A DNA stretch of 64,000 bases from Spirochaetae bacterium HGW-Spirochaetae-3 (GCA_002839315.1 PGXV01000008.1:105707-169706), one strand, 5' to 3'. Positions 1 to 8,684 are shown, counted from the first letter of the stretch. Notes: generated by a model from the sequence alone, not told the origin. Program-made: numbers and translations.

Positions 1-521
1 TCGTATCCGGCCGCGTTGAAATAGCGCAGGGCGGTATACTGGATGCCCTTGAGCCTCCCGTACCATTCAAGCAAGCGCTCGACCTCCAGCTTCGTGAAGC
101 CGTAGAAGTTCTCGGGACGGGTCGGATGCTTCTCGTCTACGGGCAGGTACTCGGGTTCTCCGTATACCGCGGCGGTGCTCGAGAATACGATGCGCCGTAC
201 GCCGGCATCGCACATCGCGTTGAGGATATTGATAGTACCGCTGATATTGTTGCGAGCGTATTTCTCTGGCGCCGTCATCGACTCGCCGGCCGCCTTGAAG
301 GCCGCCAGGTGTATGACGCCGTCGAAGCCTTCCGACATCGTCTTGCCGAGGCGCTGCGGATCCATGATATCGCCTTCGATGAAGCGCTCGCCCTCGAAAA
401 GATTCTTCTGGAGACCAGAGGACAAGTTGTCGTAGACTACGACTTCGTGTCCCGCCTCCAAGAGCTCGAGGCAGACGTGGCTGCCGATATATCCGGCCCC
501 GCCGATAACCACTACCTTCAT
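1..521 (-). CDS. galE: UDP-glucose 4-epimerase, N-terminal 173 residues (3' end beyond window)
   Basis: Interconverts UDP-glucose and UDP-galactose in the cytoplasm. The visible part begins MKVVVIGGAGYIGSH, the GxxGxxG NAD-binding Rossmann motif of short-chain epimerases. It continues with the substrate motif SSTAAVYG and the catalytic YxxxK (YGFTK), and runs to RYFNAAGYD at the window edge. These motifs and their spacing are those of GalE rather than dTDP-glucose dehydratase, though a related NDP-sugar epimerase cannot be excluded from half a protein. The ATG at 521 is preceded by AAGGAG at 531-536, a good Shine-Dalgarno. The rest of the gene lies left of base 1. It is the last gene before tRNA-Phe, on the same strand but separated by that tRNA's terminator. 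Confidence 0.93.
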   Translation of the reverse strand, partial: MKVVVIGGAGYIGSHVCLELLEAGHEVVVYDNLSSGLQKNLFEGERFIEGDIMDPQRLGKTMSEGFDGVIHLAAFKAAGESMTAPEKYARNNISGTINILNAMCDAGVRRIVFSSTAAVYGEPEYLPVDEKHPTRPENFYGFTKLEVERLLEWYGRLKGIQYTALRYFNAAGY

Positions 522-625
522 ACTCGTTTTCTCCTTAATACGGTCATGCGGCCCATACCGGGATAACGCGCCGAACGCTATAAGGATACTAAACGGGGAA
601 CGCCAAACGCGGCAAGGGTCTCGAT

Positions 626-657
626 AAAAAAAGAACCGCCCTACAGAAGGACGGTTC
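626..657 (-). terminator. Rho-independent terminator of tRNA-Phe
   Basis: On the minus strand a hairpin with arms GAACCGTCC and GGGCGGTTC is followed by seven T (626-632). It begins three bases after the tRNA-Phe 3' end and separates the tRNA from galE. Confidence 0.85.
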
Positions 658-660
658 GGA

Positions 661-733
661 TGCCACCGGTCAGAATTGAACTGACGACACGTGGATTTTC
701 AATCCACTGCTCTACCAACTGAGCTACAGCGGC
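661..733 (-). tRNA. tRNA-Phe (GAA)
   Basis: A 73-nt cloverleaf reads on the minus strand from GCCGCTG at 733 to discriminator A at 661. The acceptor stem pairs GCCGCTG with CGGTGGC. The D-arm has GCTCAGTTGGTAGAGC and the T-arm has TTCAATTC. The anticodon stem GTGGA/TCCAC encloses the loop TTGAAAA, giving anticodon GAA. CCA is not encoded. Confidence 0.95.
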
Positions 734-748
734 TCGCGTGCGGGCACA

Positions 749-777
749 TTTATACCTAAAACGGAGAAAAGCGTCAA
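749..777 (-). promoter_or_regulatory. Sigma-70-type promoter of tRNA-Phe
   Basis: On the minus strand, TTGACG (772-777), a 17-nt spacer and TATAAA (749-754) lie just upstream of the tRNA. This is a close match to the housekeeping consensus and calibrates promoter recognition in this genome. Confidence 0.8.
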
Positions 778-863
778 GGACTTGCCGAAGAATATCGCAG
801 GGCCCGCCGGGGAAGTTTTACTATGCTATTCGAAAGGCCGTTTAGAGCAACGAGCGCGGGCGA

Positions 864-1280
864 TCACTCGCCTATGATCTTAACGAGGACGCGCTTGCGG
901 CGGCGGCCGTCGAACTCGCCGTAGAAGATGCGCTCCCAGGGGCCGAAATGGAGTTTCCCTCCGGTAATGGCGACGACGACCTCGCGGCCGAATATCTGGC
1001 GCTTGATATGGGCGTCGGCGTTATCCTCGCCCACGTTATGGCGATAGGCGGATACCGGCTCGTGAGGCGCGTGGCGCTCCAGCCAGTCGGCGAAGTCGGC
1101 GTGGAGGCCAGACTCGGCGTCGTTGACGAAGACGCTCGCGGTGATATGCATGGCGTTGACGAGACAGAGCCCCTCGGCGACGCCCGACTCGTCCACGAGA
1201 TCCTCCACCGTATCGGTGATATCGACGAACTCGAGCCTCTCGCGGGTAGTAAACCAAAGTTCCTTCGTAAGTACTTTCAT
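864..1280 (-). CDS. yjbQ: YjbQ/UPF0047 family protein
   Basis: A 138-residue member of the YjbQ (UPF0047) family, small trimeric cytoplasmic proteins, some with weak thiamine-phosphate synthase activity but no settled physiological role. Family marks are the [16 protein letters not shown] segment near residue 45, the [14 protein letters not shown] block near residue 85 (histidines that bind a metal or anion in family structures) and the C-terminal [13 protein letters not shown]. Length is normal. It is transcribed divergently from the radical SAM gene. The start at 1280 is chosen because the protein begins in the family register. There is no Shine-Dalgarno; instead TATACT ends exactly 6 nt before the ATG, suggesting a leaderless transcript. 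Confidence 0.9.
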   Translation of the reverse strand: MKVLTKELWFTTRERLEFVDITDTVEDLVDESGVAEGLCLVNAMHITASVFVNDAESGLHADFADWLERHAPHEPVSAYRHNVGEDNADAHIKRQIFGREVVVAITGGKLHFGPWERIFYGEFDGRRRKRVLVKIIGE

Positions 1281-1286
1281 GGTATC

Positions 1287-1319
1287 AGTATAGCCAACGG
1301 AAAGTCGCTCCGCTATACT
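1287..1319. promoter_or_regulatory. Divergent promoter pair built as an inverted repeat
   Basis: TATACT on the minus strand (1287-1292) lies 6 nt before the yjbQ ATG. TATACT on the plus strand (1314-1319) lies 6 nt before the radical SAM ATG. The surrounding bases form an inverted repeat with 9-nt arms CAGTATAGC (1286-1294) and GCTATACTG (1312-1320). No convincing -35 is seen for either direction. The two -10 elements would fire away from each other, giving leaderless mRNAs. Confidence 0.55.
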
Positions 1320-1325
1320 GGAGCG

Positions 1326-3251
1326 ATGCGCGCCGTTTGCATTCAGCCGCCCCTCGTACAGCTTAACTCACCCTACCCCGCCGCCTGGTACCTGGACGCG
1401 TGGCTACGCTCCCGCGGTATCGAATCGCGGGCGGAAGACCATTCGGTAGAGCTCGCCAGGCGGGTATTCAGCCGGGAAGGCCTACAAGTCGTATTCGCCG
1501 CGGCGCGCGTTGCGCTCAAGGGGAAGAAACACCCCGACGAGGAGACGGCCCGACGCGTGGCCGCATACTTCGACGACGAGGCCCGGTACCTGTCGACCAT
1601 CGACTCCACCGTGGCCTTCCTCTCGGGAGACGATCCTGCCTTCGCGTATCGCCTGGCCGTAGGCGCCGGCCTCCCGGCCGGCATGAGGGCAGAGGCGGTC
1701 TTCGGCGACGGCATAGGCCCGGACGATGCCCGCGCGTTCGCCACCGCGACCGTCAACGACCTGTCCGACTTCATATCGTACGCGCTGGACGCGGATTTCG
1801 GTACGGTACGCTACGCCGAGCGTATCGCAAGGAGCGCGACGGCCTTCGGGCCGCTACGCGCGGCCGCCCGTAGCGGCTGGATCATCGAGACGTTCTACCG
1901 CCCCCTGCTGCGCGAATCGATGAAGCGCCTCGGCGACGACGGAGGCGGTATACTCGTCGTCATCAGCATTCCGTTCCCCGGTTGCCTCGCCGGCGCCGTA
2001 GCCGCCGCAGAGGCGGCCAGGGAGGCCTTCGGCGATCGCGCTACCGTCGTCGCCGGGGGCGGCTACGTATCCACCGAGCTACGCTTCCTGACCGACCCGG
2101 CCGTCTTCGGCGTCTTCGATTACCTGGCCTACGACGCGGGATTCGGCGCGCTCGCGTCGATACTGGACGTCATGGACGGCTCGCCCCGCTCGGGCCTCTT
2201 CCGTACCCGTTACCTCGACGAATCCGGCATGGTCGTCGCAGCGGGTTTCTCCGATGCCGCGCCGTGCGACACGCTCGAGCGACGCGTCCCGTCCGCCTAC
2301 GAGGAGCTCGAGCGGGACGCGATAGCTCGCGTCCACCCCGACTACCGCGGCCTCGACTTCTCTCGCTACCTGCGCGTCGTCGATTCGCCCAATCCGATGC
2401 ACCGGCTATGGAACGACACGCCATGGCTCAAGTACCGGCTGGCCTACGGCTGCTATTGGCGCCGATGCGCGTTCTGCGACACACAATTGGACTATATCAA
2501 GCGATTCCTGCCTTCCGATCTCGACGCGCTGCTCGCGGCCGCCGGAGAGGCTTCAACGCGTACCGGGCTCTACGGCCTGCACTTCGTCGACGAGGCGATG
2601 CCGGTCAACGCGGTACGGGCGTTCGCCGCCCGCAACGCCGATCTACCCCGGCCGTACACCTTCTGGGGAAACGTCCGCTTCGACAAGGCCTGGACAGACG
2701 AGGTCTGCTCGTTCGCCGCCGAACGGGGGCTCGTGGCGGTCTCGGGGGGGATAGAGATCGCGACGGGCAGGGGCCTCGAGATAGTCGGCAAGGGCTTCTC
2801 GCTTACCGATCTCGTACGCGCGCTGGCGTCGTTCAAGCGCTCGGGCGTCCTCGTCCACGCGTACCTGATATACGGCTTTCCCGGACAGTCCGACCAAGAC
2901 ATAGCCGATTCCGCGGAAATGGCGCGCGTCCTCCTCGCGGAGGGACTCGTCGACTCGGCGTTCTGGCACCGCTTCGTGCTGACGCGCCACTCGGCGATGT
3001 ACGCGGCGTGGGAACGCGGAGAGCGGCCCGGGCTCGAGCCGATAGCGCCAACGACGTCGTTCGCGCTCAACGATCTCGGGTTCCGCGGCGAGGAGCGTTC
3101 CGAGCGCTGGACGGCTCCCCTCGACGCGGCGCTCGCGGCATGGGCCGACGACGGCGATACGGGCCGTCCATTATCGTCATTCCTTCCCAAGGGCCTGCCG
3201 CGGCCCGGGATCGACGCCATGGCGGCCCTGCGGGACGCGGGAATCGTATGA
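1326..3251 (+). CDS. Radical SAM protein, B12-binding-type architecture
   Basis: A 641-residue iron-sulfur enzyme that would cleave S-adenosylmethionine to make a radical; the substrate is unknown. The cluster motif is [11 protein letters not shown], with cysteines spaced C-x4-C-x2-C, as in B12-binding-domain-like radical SAM proteins (the classical motif is C-x3-C-x2-C). It lies about residue 375, after a long N-terminal region starting [14 protein letters not shown] that resembles the cobalamin-binding half of that family, although a clear DxHxxG cobalamin motif is not visible. A TIM-barrel continues with [11 protein letters not shown] and [11 protein letters not shown]. The ATG at 1326 is chosen over an open extension back to 948, because that extension is antisense to yjbQ and 1326 has a -10 element 6 nt upstream. 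The sensor kinase starts 16 nt after its stop, so the two are probably co-transcribed. Confidence 0.85.
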   Translation: MRAVCIQPPLVQLNSPYPAAWYLDAWLRSRGIESRAEDHSVELARRVFSREGLQVVFAAARVALKGKKHPDEETARRVAAYFDDEARYLSTIDSTVAFLSGDDPAFAYRLAVGAGLPAGMRAEAVFGDGIGPDDARAFATATVNDLSDFISYALDADFGTVRYAERIARSATAFGPLRAAARSGWIIETFYRPLLRESMKRLGDDGGGILVVISIPFPGCLAGAVAAAEAAREAFGDRATVVAGGGYVSTELRFLTDPAVFGVFDYLAYDAGFGALASILDVMDGSPRSGLFRTRYLDESGMVVAAGFSDAAPCDTLERRVPSAYEELERDAIARVHPDYRGLDFSRYLRVVDSPNPMHRLWNDTPWLKYRLAYGCYWRRCAFCDTQLDYIKRFLPSDLDALLAAAGEASTRTGLYGLHFVDEAMPVNAVRAFAARNADLPRPYTFWGNVRFDKAWTDEVCSFAAERGLVAVSGGIEIATGRGLEIVGKGFSLTDLVRALASFKRSGVLVHAYLIYGFPGQSDQDIADSAEMARVLLAEGLVDSAFWHRFVLTRHSAMYAAWERGERPGLEPIAPTTSFALNDLGFRGEERSERWTAPLDAALAAWADDGDTGRPLSSFLPKGLPRPGIDAMAALRDAGIV

Positions 3252-3267
3252 CAAGAGGGTCGTTCGC

Positions 3268-4869
3268 ATGACTATACGCCGAAAGACGATAACCGCCTTC
3301 GCTATGATGATAGCCTCGATGGCGCTATCGATAATCATCGCGCTCATGACGTTCTATAACCGTAGCATCAAGGCGGTCGAGGTAGGCGAAGCGGAGGACG
3401 CGGTCAGTCGCCTAAAATACCTCGTAGACGAGGATATTCGCCAACTGGACATACTGTGCCGGGACTGGGCCTTCTGGGACGATAGCTACGATTTCTCCGC
3501 CGGGACCAAGGAAGACTTCTTGGAAACGAACCTGGACAGGGGCAAGACCGTCGAGATGCTCGAGCTCTCCGGCATGCTCATCCAGGCGTCCGACGGGAAA
3601 AGGCTCTACGGCTATGAGCAGAGGGTCGGATTGCTCGATCGGATACTAGCCTCGATGTCGCCGTTCGAGTCGCTATTCCCCGAAAGCCGCACCGGCCTCG
3701 TCTCTACAGGAGACGAGATACACCTCGTATCGATCAGGCCTATACTGAGAAGCGATCTGAGCGGGCAGCCCCACGGCTTCATAGCGATGGCCAGGAATTT
3801 GGACAAGTCCCGTCTCGATCACTATTCGCGGATCGTCGGGCGTATTTCGGTCGTTCGACCCGCAGAGCCTACGGAAGCGACCGGCGCCGCGGAGGAAGCA
3901 CGAGGCCATATTACGATCGATTTTCGCGATAAAGAGACGCTGGCATCACAAATCGTCGCCGAACTCGACGGCCGCGGCGTCGCGGTTCTCCTTACCGCGG
4001 CCCCGACGGTGATCTCCAGGTACGGAACAACCAGATTGCTGAGCCTGTCCGTAATAGTCCTCGTCATTATCATCGCTTCCGGAACGGCGTTCGTCCTGAT
4101 GCTCGAAGGGATACTGCTGGGACGCATGAGGTCGATCGGCAAGGACCTGAACAGGATCGCCGCAGGCGATGACTGGAAGGCAAGGATATCGGTAACAGGC
4201 GACGACGAGCTGACGGTACTCTGTTCCGCGATGAACGGTTCGCTCGACCGTCTCGATTCGATGCTTGACGAACGGGAGGCCATGCTCCACGAAATCCATC
4301 ACCGGGTAAGGAACAATCTCCAGCTGATCGCCAGCATGCTAAGCCTGCAGTCGACGGCGGCTACCAGCGAAGAGACTATCGTCGCGCTGGAACGTTCGAG
4401 GAACCGCATCATGGCCCTGGCCATCGTCCATGATGAAATACTCGACCGTCCGACCATCTACCGCATCGAATTACGAGGCCTCTTCGAACGTATCGCATCG
4501 TCGCTGACGCTCGCGGACGCGGTGGCGCAGCGTCCGTCGTTCCTGTTCGAAGGAGAAATAGTGGAAGTCGATATGGATACGGCGCTACCTCTCGCCATGA
4601 TAGTCGAGGAAGTACTGTATAACGCGCATAGACACGCGTTCGCCGGCGGAACTCCCGGAGAGATCACGATAGGCATACGCCGGGATATGGCATCGACGCT
4701 GTTCATCGAAATTCGGGATAACGGTATCGGCCTCCCGAAAACGGCGTCCCGGAACCGGGGCATCGGGCTTTCGCTCGTAGAGGCGCTATGCCTACAACTC
4801 AGGGGTAGGCATTCCCTTTCAGGGGCCCCGGAAGGCGGGACCGTCTTCCGGCTCGAGGTTCCGCTCTAG
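3268..4869 (+). CDS. Sensor histidine kinase with CHASE4, HAMP and HisKA_2 domains
   Basis: A 533-residue membrane histidine kinase. Transmembrane helix 1 is near residues 8-28. It is followed by an extracytoplasmic CHASE4 sensor (DIRQLDILCRDWAFWDDSYDF near 52-72) and transmembrane helix 2 near 250-275 (SLSVIVLVIIIASG). A HAMP linker runs to about 340. Next comes a HisKA_2 phosphoacceptor box HEIHHRVRNNLQLIASMLSL near 345, then an HATPase domain with N-box EEVLYNAHRHA and glycine box DNGIGLP. HisKA_2 kinases often act on response regulators encoded elsewhere, and none is adjacent here. AGAGGG lies 8 nt before the start. Its operon partner is a radical SAM protein, but the signal sensed cannot be inferred. 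Confidence 0.92.
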   Translation: MTIRRKTITAFAMMIASMALSIIIALMTFYNRSIKAVEVGEAEDAVSRLKYLVDEDIRQLDILCRDWAFWDDSYDFSAGTKEDFLETNLDRGKTVEMLELSGMLIQASDGKRLYGYEQRVGLLDRILASMSPFESLFPESRTGLVSTGDEIHLVSIRPILRSDLSGQPHGFIAMARNLDKSRLDHYSRIVGRISVVRPAEPTEATGAAEEARGHITIDFRDKETLASQIVAELDGRGVAVLLTAAPTVISRYGTTRLLSLSVIVLVIIIASGTAFVLMLEGILLGRMRSIGKDLNRIAAGDDWKARISVTGDDELTVLCSAMNGSLDRLDSMLDEREAMLHEIHHRVRNNLQLIASMLSLQSTAATSEETIVALERSRNRIMALAIVHDEILDRPTIYRIELRGLFERIASSLTLADAVAQRPSFLFEGEIVEVDMDTALPLAMIVEEVLYNAHRHAFAGGTPGEITIGIRRDMASTLFIEIRDNGIGLPKTASRNRGIGLSLVEALCLQLRGRHSLSGAPEGGTVFRLEVPL

Positions 4870-4930
4870 CCGGCACGAAAAGACCTCGGCCGTCCTGCGG
4901 GAAGCCGGAATAATACTCGGCCAGGCGCGC

Positions 4931-4936
4931 TATACT
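4931..4936 (+). promoter_or_regulatory. -10 element of phoA, 6 nt before the start codon
   Basis: TATACT followed by TAAGGC and then ATG. No good -35 hexamer is seen at 16-18 nt. The position places +1 at or next to the A of the start codon. Confidence 0.5.
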
Positions 4937-4942
4937 TAAGGC

Positions 4943-6010
4943 ATGGCGCTACGACGCTTCCTTCTTCCCATCCTTCCGCTGCTCATGGCCTTCGGCGCCT
5001 GCGACTGGCCCGACCAGACCGAATACCTCCATGGCGAAGCCCCGAGGAACGTCATCCTGTTCATAGGCGACGGTATGGGAGCCGAACAGGCGAAGGCCGC
5101 CAGTATCGATCGCTTCGGCTCGGACGGAGGACTCGGCTTCCAGGAATTCCCCGTCGTCGGTTACGTAGAGACCCGTTCCGCCGACAGCGCCGTAACCGAC
5201 TCGGCGGCGGCGGCGACCGCGATGGCGACCGGCTTCAGGGTCGGGAACGGCGTCATCAGCCTGAGCGTCCCCGGCGATCGGTCACGTCTCCTGACCATCC
5301 TCGAATACCTGCAGCGATACGGCAAGTCCACGGGCCTCGTCAGCACGAAATTCATCACGGACGCCACGCCGGCGGCGTTCGGGGCACACCAGAGCTCTCG
5401 AAGCATGACCGACCGCATAGCCCTGGATTATCTAGAACGATCGCGCCCGGACCTGCTCCTGGGCGGCGGCGGCTACGGTATCGGCGATCGGATCGCGAGC
5501 GCCAACGGGTACACGGTAGTCGCGGACGCCGCCGAGCTAGACGCGGTACCTGACGATGCGCGCATGGTCTCGGGCCAGTTCGGTTCGGGCGCGATGCCGT
5601 TCGAGTACGACGGGCTCGGCGACCTACCTACCCTTAGCGTCATGGTAGCGAAAGCCATCGCGATCCTGTCCAGCGATCCCGACGGCTTCTTCCTGATGGT
5701 TGAAGGCGGACTGATCGATACCGCCTGCCACTCGAACGACCTCGCCAGGGCCGTCCGCGAGGTTCAGGGATTCGACGACGCGGTATCGATAGCGACGGCA
5801 TGGGCGATAGGCAGGACCGATACGCTTATCATCGTGGTAGCCGACCACGAGACGGGCGGCCTCGACGGCGCCTCGGGAACGTTCTCCACGACCGGCCATA
5901 CGTCCGCCGACGTACCGGTCTACGCGTGGGGGGAAGGCGCCGATCGTTTCGGCGGGACCGTGGAGAACCGGGATATTCCGTGCCTTATACTGGATATGCC
6001 GGTCGATTGA
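4943..6010 (+). CDS. phoA: Alkaline phosphatase, predicted lipoprotein
   Basis: A 355-residue secreted phosphomonoesterase of the alkaline phosphatase superfamily. The N-terminus is a lipoprotein signal (MALRRFLLPILPLLMAFGAC, lipobox ending at Cys20), so it is probably membrane-anchored and faces the periplasm. Metal and catalytic motifs appear in order: LFIGDGMG (first zinc-site Asp, about residue 41), VTDSAAAATAMATG (nucleophile Ser about residue 87), HQSSRS, EGGLIDTACHSND (zinc Asp and His) and VADHETGGLD. It is shorter than the E. coli enzyme, as is common for this subfamily. It appears monocistronic, starting from a -10 located 6 nt upstream of the ATG. Phosphate regulation is plausible, but no Pho box was recognised. 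Confidence 0.93.
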   Translation: MALRRFLLPILPLLMAFGACDWPDQTEYLHGEAPRNVILFIGDGMGAEQAKAASIDRFGSDGGLGFQEFPVVGYVETRSADSAVTDSAAAATAMATGFRVGNGVISLSVPGDRSRLLTILEYLQRYGKSTGLVSTKFITDATPAAFGAHQSSRSMTDRIALDYLERSRPDLLLGGGGYGIGDRIASANGYTVVADAAELDAVPDDARMVSGQFGSGAMPFEYDGLGDLPTLSVMVAKAIAILSSDPDGFFLMVEGGLIDTACHSNDLARAVREVQGFDDAVSIATAWAIGRTDTLIIVVADHETGGLDGASGTFSTTGHTSADVPVYAWGEGADRFGGTVENRDIPCLILDMPVD

Positions 6011-6087
6011 CGACGGGGGCCGCTCCTTCCTTCCCGCGGCGCGTCGATGCATAGGTCGGGAAGGGCCGGCGCAACGGGGAACGAGGC

Positions 6088-6195
6088 TTAGAAGCGTATT
6101 TCCAGCAGGTTATTCTCCGGCGACGGATCCTCGACGATGCTCTGCGCGTACTCGGAAAGAAAGCCATAATCCGACTCGACGACGTCCTTATACAC
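6088..6195 (-). pseudogene. Possible C-terminal gene remnant next to tRNA-Val
   Basis: A 35-codon open frame with protein-like composition runs from a GTG at 6195 to TAA at 6088, ending SPENNLLEIRF. There is no usable ribosome binding site, and the frame is closed by TAG just upstream, inside the tRNA-Val terminator region. It may be the tail of a lost gene or a chance frame. No family was recognised. Confidence 0.25.
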
Positions 6196-6210
6196 TCCGG
6201 AGCGGCATTT

Positions 6211-6244
6211 AAACTAAAACGAGGCCGCCCATTGGGCGGCCTCG
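6211..6244 (-). terminator. Rho-independent terminator of tRNA-Val
   Basis: On the minus strand a hairpin with arms CGAGGCCGCCC and GGCGGCCTCG is followed by TTTTAGTTT, starting 10 nt after the tRNA 3' end. Confidence 0.8.
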
Positions 6245-6253
6245 AATCGAGAA

Positions 6254-6327
6254 TGGGCGGTACAAGAGTCGAACTTGTGACCCCCAGCGTGTCATACTGG
6301 TGCTCTAACCAACTGAGCTAACCGCCC
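6254..6327 (-). tRNA. tRNA-Val (GAC)
   Basis: A 74-nt cloverleaf on the minus strand. The acceptor GGGCGGT pairs with ACCGCCC and the discriminator is A at 6254. The D-arm has GCTCAGTTGGTTAGAGC and the T-arm TTCGACTC. The anticodon stem CCAGT/GCTGG encloses the loop ATGACAC, giving anticodon GAC. CCA is not encoded. Confidence 0.95.
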
Positions 6328-6359
6328 GATTCCTGCCAACGCTCTCGCGTCGACGGGAT

Positions 6360-6389
6360 TTTATACCAGAGCGGCGGCGAACGTGTCAA
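6360..6389 (-). promoter_or_regulatory. Sigma-70-type promoter of tRNA-Val
   Basis: On the minus strand, consensus TTGACA (6384-6389), an 18-nt spacer and TATAAA (6360-6365) lie about 33 nt upstream of the tRNA. Confidence 0.8.
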
Positions 6390-6402
6390 TCACCGACGGT
6401 AG

Positions 6403-6840
6403 CTACTTCGAAAGAACGTGGGAAATGCGCTCGAGCACCTTCTTGCGGTCGAGCGGCTTGACGATGTAGTTCTTGGCCCCGGTCAGTAGCGCCTGCTTCA
6501 CGAGGTCCTGCTTCCCGAGCGCGCTTATCATGATGACGCGCGCGTTCTTGTCGAACTCGATGATCTTGGACAGCGCGGTGATGCCGTCCATGTTGGGCAT
6601 CGTGATGTCCATCGTCACGAGGTCGACGTTCGGGTACAGTTCCTTGTAGCGCTCGAGGCCCAGGAGTCCGTCGGCCGCCTGGCCGACGACGTCATAGCCT
6701 TCCGACGTCAGGATCTGCGTGATCTGCTTGGCCACGAACATCGAATCGTCCACGACGAGCACCCTGAACGGCGTACCGTCCGGGCGCTGACCTTGCGGGT
6801 TACGCTCGTTGATGGACGGAAAATCCTCTTTGGTCTTCAT
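6403..6840 (-). CDS. cheY: Chemotaxis response regulator CheY
   Basis: A 145-residue single-domain receiver. Phosphorylated by CheA, it would bind the flagellar switch. The receiver begins after a 25-residue hydrophilic N-terminal extension with FRVLVVDDSMFV (acidic pair). The phosphoacceptor is the Asp in LVTMDITMPNMDG, the conserved Ser/Thr is in VIMISALG (Ser at the usual Thr position) and the Lys is in NYIVKPLD. It is the last gene of the operon cheA, cheW-cheR, cheX, cheY, and starts 11 nt after cheX. No hairpin with a T-run was found between its stop and tRNA-Val. Confidence 0.95.
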   Translation of the reverse strand: MKTKEDFPSINERNPQGQRPDGTPFRVLVVDDSMFVAKQITQILTSEGYDVVGQAADGLLGLERYKELYPNVDLVTMDITMPNMDGITALSKIIEFDKNARVIMISALGKQDLVKQALLTGAKNYIVKPLDRKKVLERISHVLSK

Positions 6841-6851
6841 GCGCCGGCCCC

Positions 6852-7316
6852 CTATGCCCGCTCGCGGATAGCGACGTTGATCTCGACCTTACCCTGGGGC
6901 GTTTCCATAGGCACGATCAGCGCCTCTACGTCCTGGTTCGAGACCTCCATGTTATCGCCGGTGAAGATAGCCGGAGGCGTCAGGTCGAACCTGAAGCCGA
7001 GCTCGTGCAGCTTGGTGACGGCCTGCGCGGTTATCATGTTGGCGAGCTCGGTAATGGTCGCCTTGGCGAGGTCGTCCATCGTCGTGATGTCCTCGCCGTT
7101 CATCGCCGAAGCTATCGCCAACGCGGTCGGCCTATCCATGTCGAAGAGGACCCGCCCCTCGACGTCGCCGGCGAGTCCGACGATGGCGGCGACGCCCATG
7201 ACCGGCATCGACGTCGACTTAAGGTACAGCTCGCCGCGCTTGACGTCGGATTGCAGGACTTCCTTCATCACGTTGAAGGCGCTCTCGACGAAAGGGTTTA
7301 TATACTCTACTCTCAT
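6852..7316 (-). CDS. cheX: CheY-P phosphatase CheX
   Basis: A 154-residue CheX/CheC-family phosphatase that resets CheY, the usual CheY-P phosphatase of spirochaetes in place of CheZ. It begins MRVEYINPFVESAFNVM, typical for CheX. The active-site E-x-x-N appears as TELANM near residue 81, within AKATITELANMITAQAVTKL. Only one clear E-x-x-N site is seen, which fits CheX better than CheC. It sits between the cheW-cheR fusion (33 nt upstream) and cheY (11 nt downstream), the conserved spirochaetal order. Confidence 0.94.
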   Translation of the reverse strand: MRVEYINPFVESAFNVMKEVLQSDVKRGELYLKSTSMPVMGVAAIVGLAGDVEGRVLFDMDRPTALAIASAMNGEDITTMDDLAKATITELANMITAQAVTKLHELGFRFDLTPPAIFTGDNMEVSNQDVEALIVPMETPQGKVEINVAIRERA

Positions 7317-7349
7317 GCCGTTCTCCCGCGTAGTGAGTTGCAGGCCATA

Positions 7350-8684
7350 CTAGGCCTCTTTTACGTAAACCGAGACGGGGCTTTCCCCCGACCGGTTCCA
7401 TCCGTCCATAGGCATCCGCTCGTTCGAGCCCAGAACGACGGCGCCGCCGTGCTTGGCCTTCTCGCAGAAATCGGATAGCAACTTGTTCTGATCCGCCGCG
7501 GAAAGGAACGATACGGTATCGCGGCACAGGATGATATCGACCGGCGGAACGGGGTTGCTGTTCATCACGTCGTGGAATTCGAAGAATATCGAGTCACGTA
7601 TCGACTGCTCGAAGGTAAACCCGTTCCGTCCCTTCACCATCATGCCGCGGTATACCTCCGGCACGTTCTCGGGCGTGAATACCATGTTCGGGGCCATGGA
7701 GATGGCCAGCAGGTCCGAGTCGTTGGCCCATATCTTGATGCGGGCCTCAGGATAGGACCTCCGGAGGGCGACGGCCAGCGAATAGGTCTCGTAGCCCTTG
7801 CCGCAACCGGGGTTCCACACGTTGATGGATTTCGACTCGAACCGGGGCATCGCCGCGACGACAGCGTCGGCGTAGGCTTCCGACCATAGCTCCCCGGTGC
7901 ACGGCGAGTAGAACGTCTCGAGGAACTGGTCGGCCTCGGGCTGCTCCTTGAGCTGTATATCGGTAGCCTTCCTCGACGAGCTCCATTGACCGTAGCGAAC
8001 CTTGAACCACTCCTCGTTTACGCTCGAGACGCCGAAGCGCTTGAACGCGAAGAGCGTCTCCTTCACGAAGTCGGCGTTGACGTCGGCGGACGCGGACGCG
8101 GCGCCCTGTTCGCGCGGTCGCGCCGGTGCCGGCGCGGCTGCCATACGGGCCGCGGGGGCTAGCGCCTCGGCGGGCGCCTCCTCGCTCTTGGGCGCGAACA
8201 GCTTCTCGACGTTCAGGATGATATACAGCTTGCCCTGGTTCTCTATGATGCCCTTGATGTACTTTACGTTTATGTCGCCGAAGATCGGGTGCGGAGGCTG
8301 AATGCCGGCCCGCGACACGCCGACGACCTTGTCGATATTGTCGACGATGACGCCGAACGCGTGGTCCTCGATGCGGAGGATGAGGAGGCTCTCGAGGGCG
8401 TCGTCGTCCTTCCGCTCCGCCGGCAGGTGGAACATGATCCGGAGGTCGATGATCGATATGATGTCGCCGCGGAGGTTGTATACGCCGCGGACGAAGGGAG
8501 CCGCGTTCGGGACGTAGGTGAAGCGTCCCGCGCTCGCGATTTCCTTGACGTTCATTATGTCTATGCCGTATTCCTTGCCCGCCAAGGAGAAGGTGACCAT
8601 CTTGAAGTCGATCTTGTCGGCTCGTTCCTTCTTCTCGTCGTGCCGGACCCCGGCGTCGCTCTTGTCGGCGGCCTGTACGCTCAT
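7350..8684 (-). CDS. CheW-CheR-like fusion, chemotaxis coupling protein
   Basis: A 444-residue protein with two domains. Residues about 27-170 are a CheW/SH3-like coupling domain (EYGIDIMNVKEIASAGRFTYVPNAAPFVRGVYNLRGDIISIID). After an Ala/Pro-rich linker, residues about 200-444 resemble the CheR methyltransferase. The SAM-binding segment is VWNPGCGKGYETYSLAVAL; classical CheR has GCSTGEEPYSLA. It also has IILCRDTVSFL where CheR has IFCRNVLIYF. The domain may therefore be a structural or degenerate methyltransferase. CheW-CheR-like fusions are known from Treponema, where they take part in atypical receptor arrays. It starts 19 nt after cheA. Confidence 0.92.
   Translation of the reverse strand: MSVQAADKSDAGVRHDEKKERADKIDFKMVTFSLAGKEYGIDIMNVKEIASAGRFTYVPNAAPFVRGVYNLRGDIISIIDLRIMFHLPAERKDDDALESLLILRIEDHAFGVIVDNIDKVVGVSRAGIQPPHPIFGDINVKYIKGIIENQGKLYIILNVEKLFAPKSEEAPAEALAPAARMAAAPAPARPREQGAASASADVNADFVKETLFAFKRFGVSSVNEEWFKVRYGQWSSSRKATDIQLKEQPEADQFLETFYSPCTGELWSEAYADAVVAAMPRFESKSINVWNPGCGKGYETYSLAVALRRSYPEARIKIWANDSDLLAISMAPNMVFTPENVPEVYRGMMVKGRNGFTFEQSIRDSIFFEFHDVMNSNPVPPVDIILCRDTVSFLSAADQNKLLSDFCEKAKHGGAVVLGSNERMPMDGWNRSGESPVSVYVKEA

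Noticed and set aside
948-1325. N-terminal extension of the radical SAM gene back to 948
   Set aside because: It is antisense to yjbQ, has no family-like sequence, and the ATG at 1326 has a -10 element 6 nt upstream.
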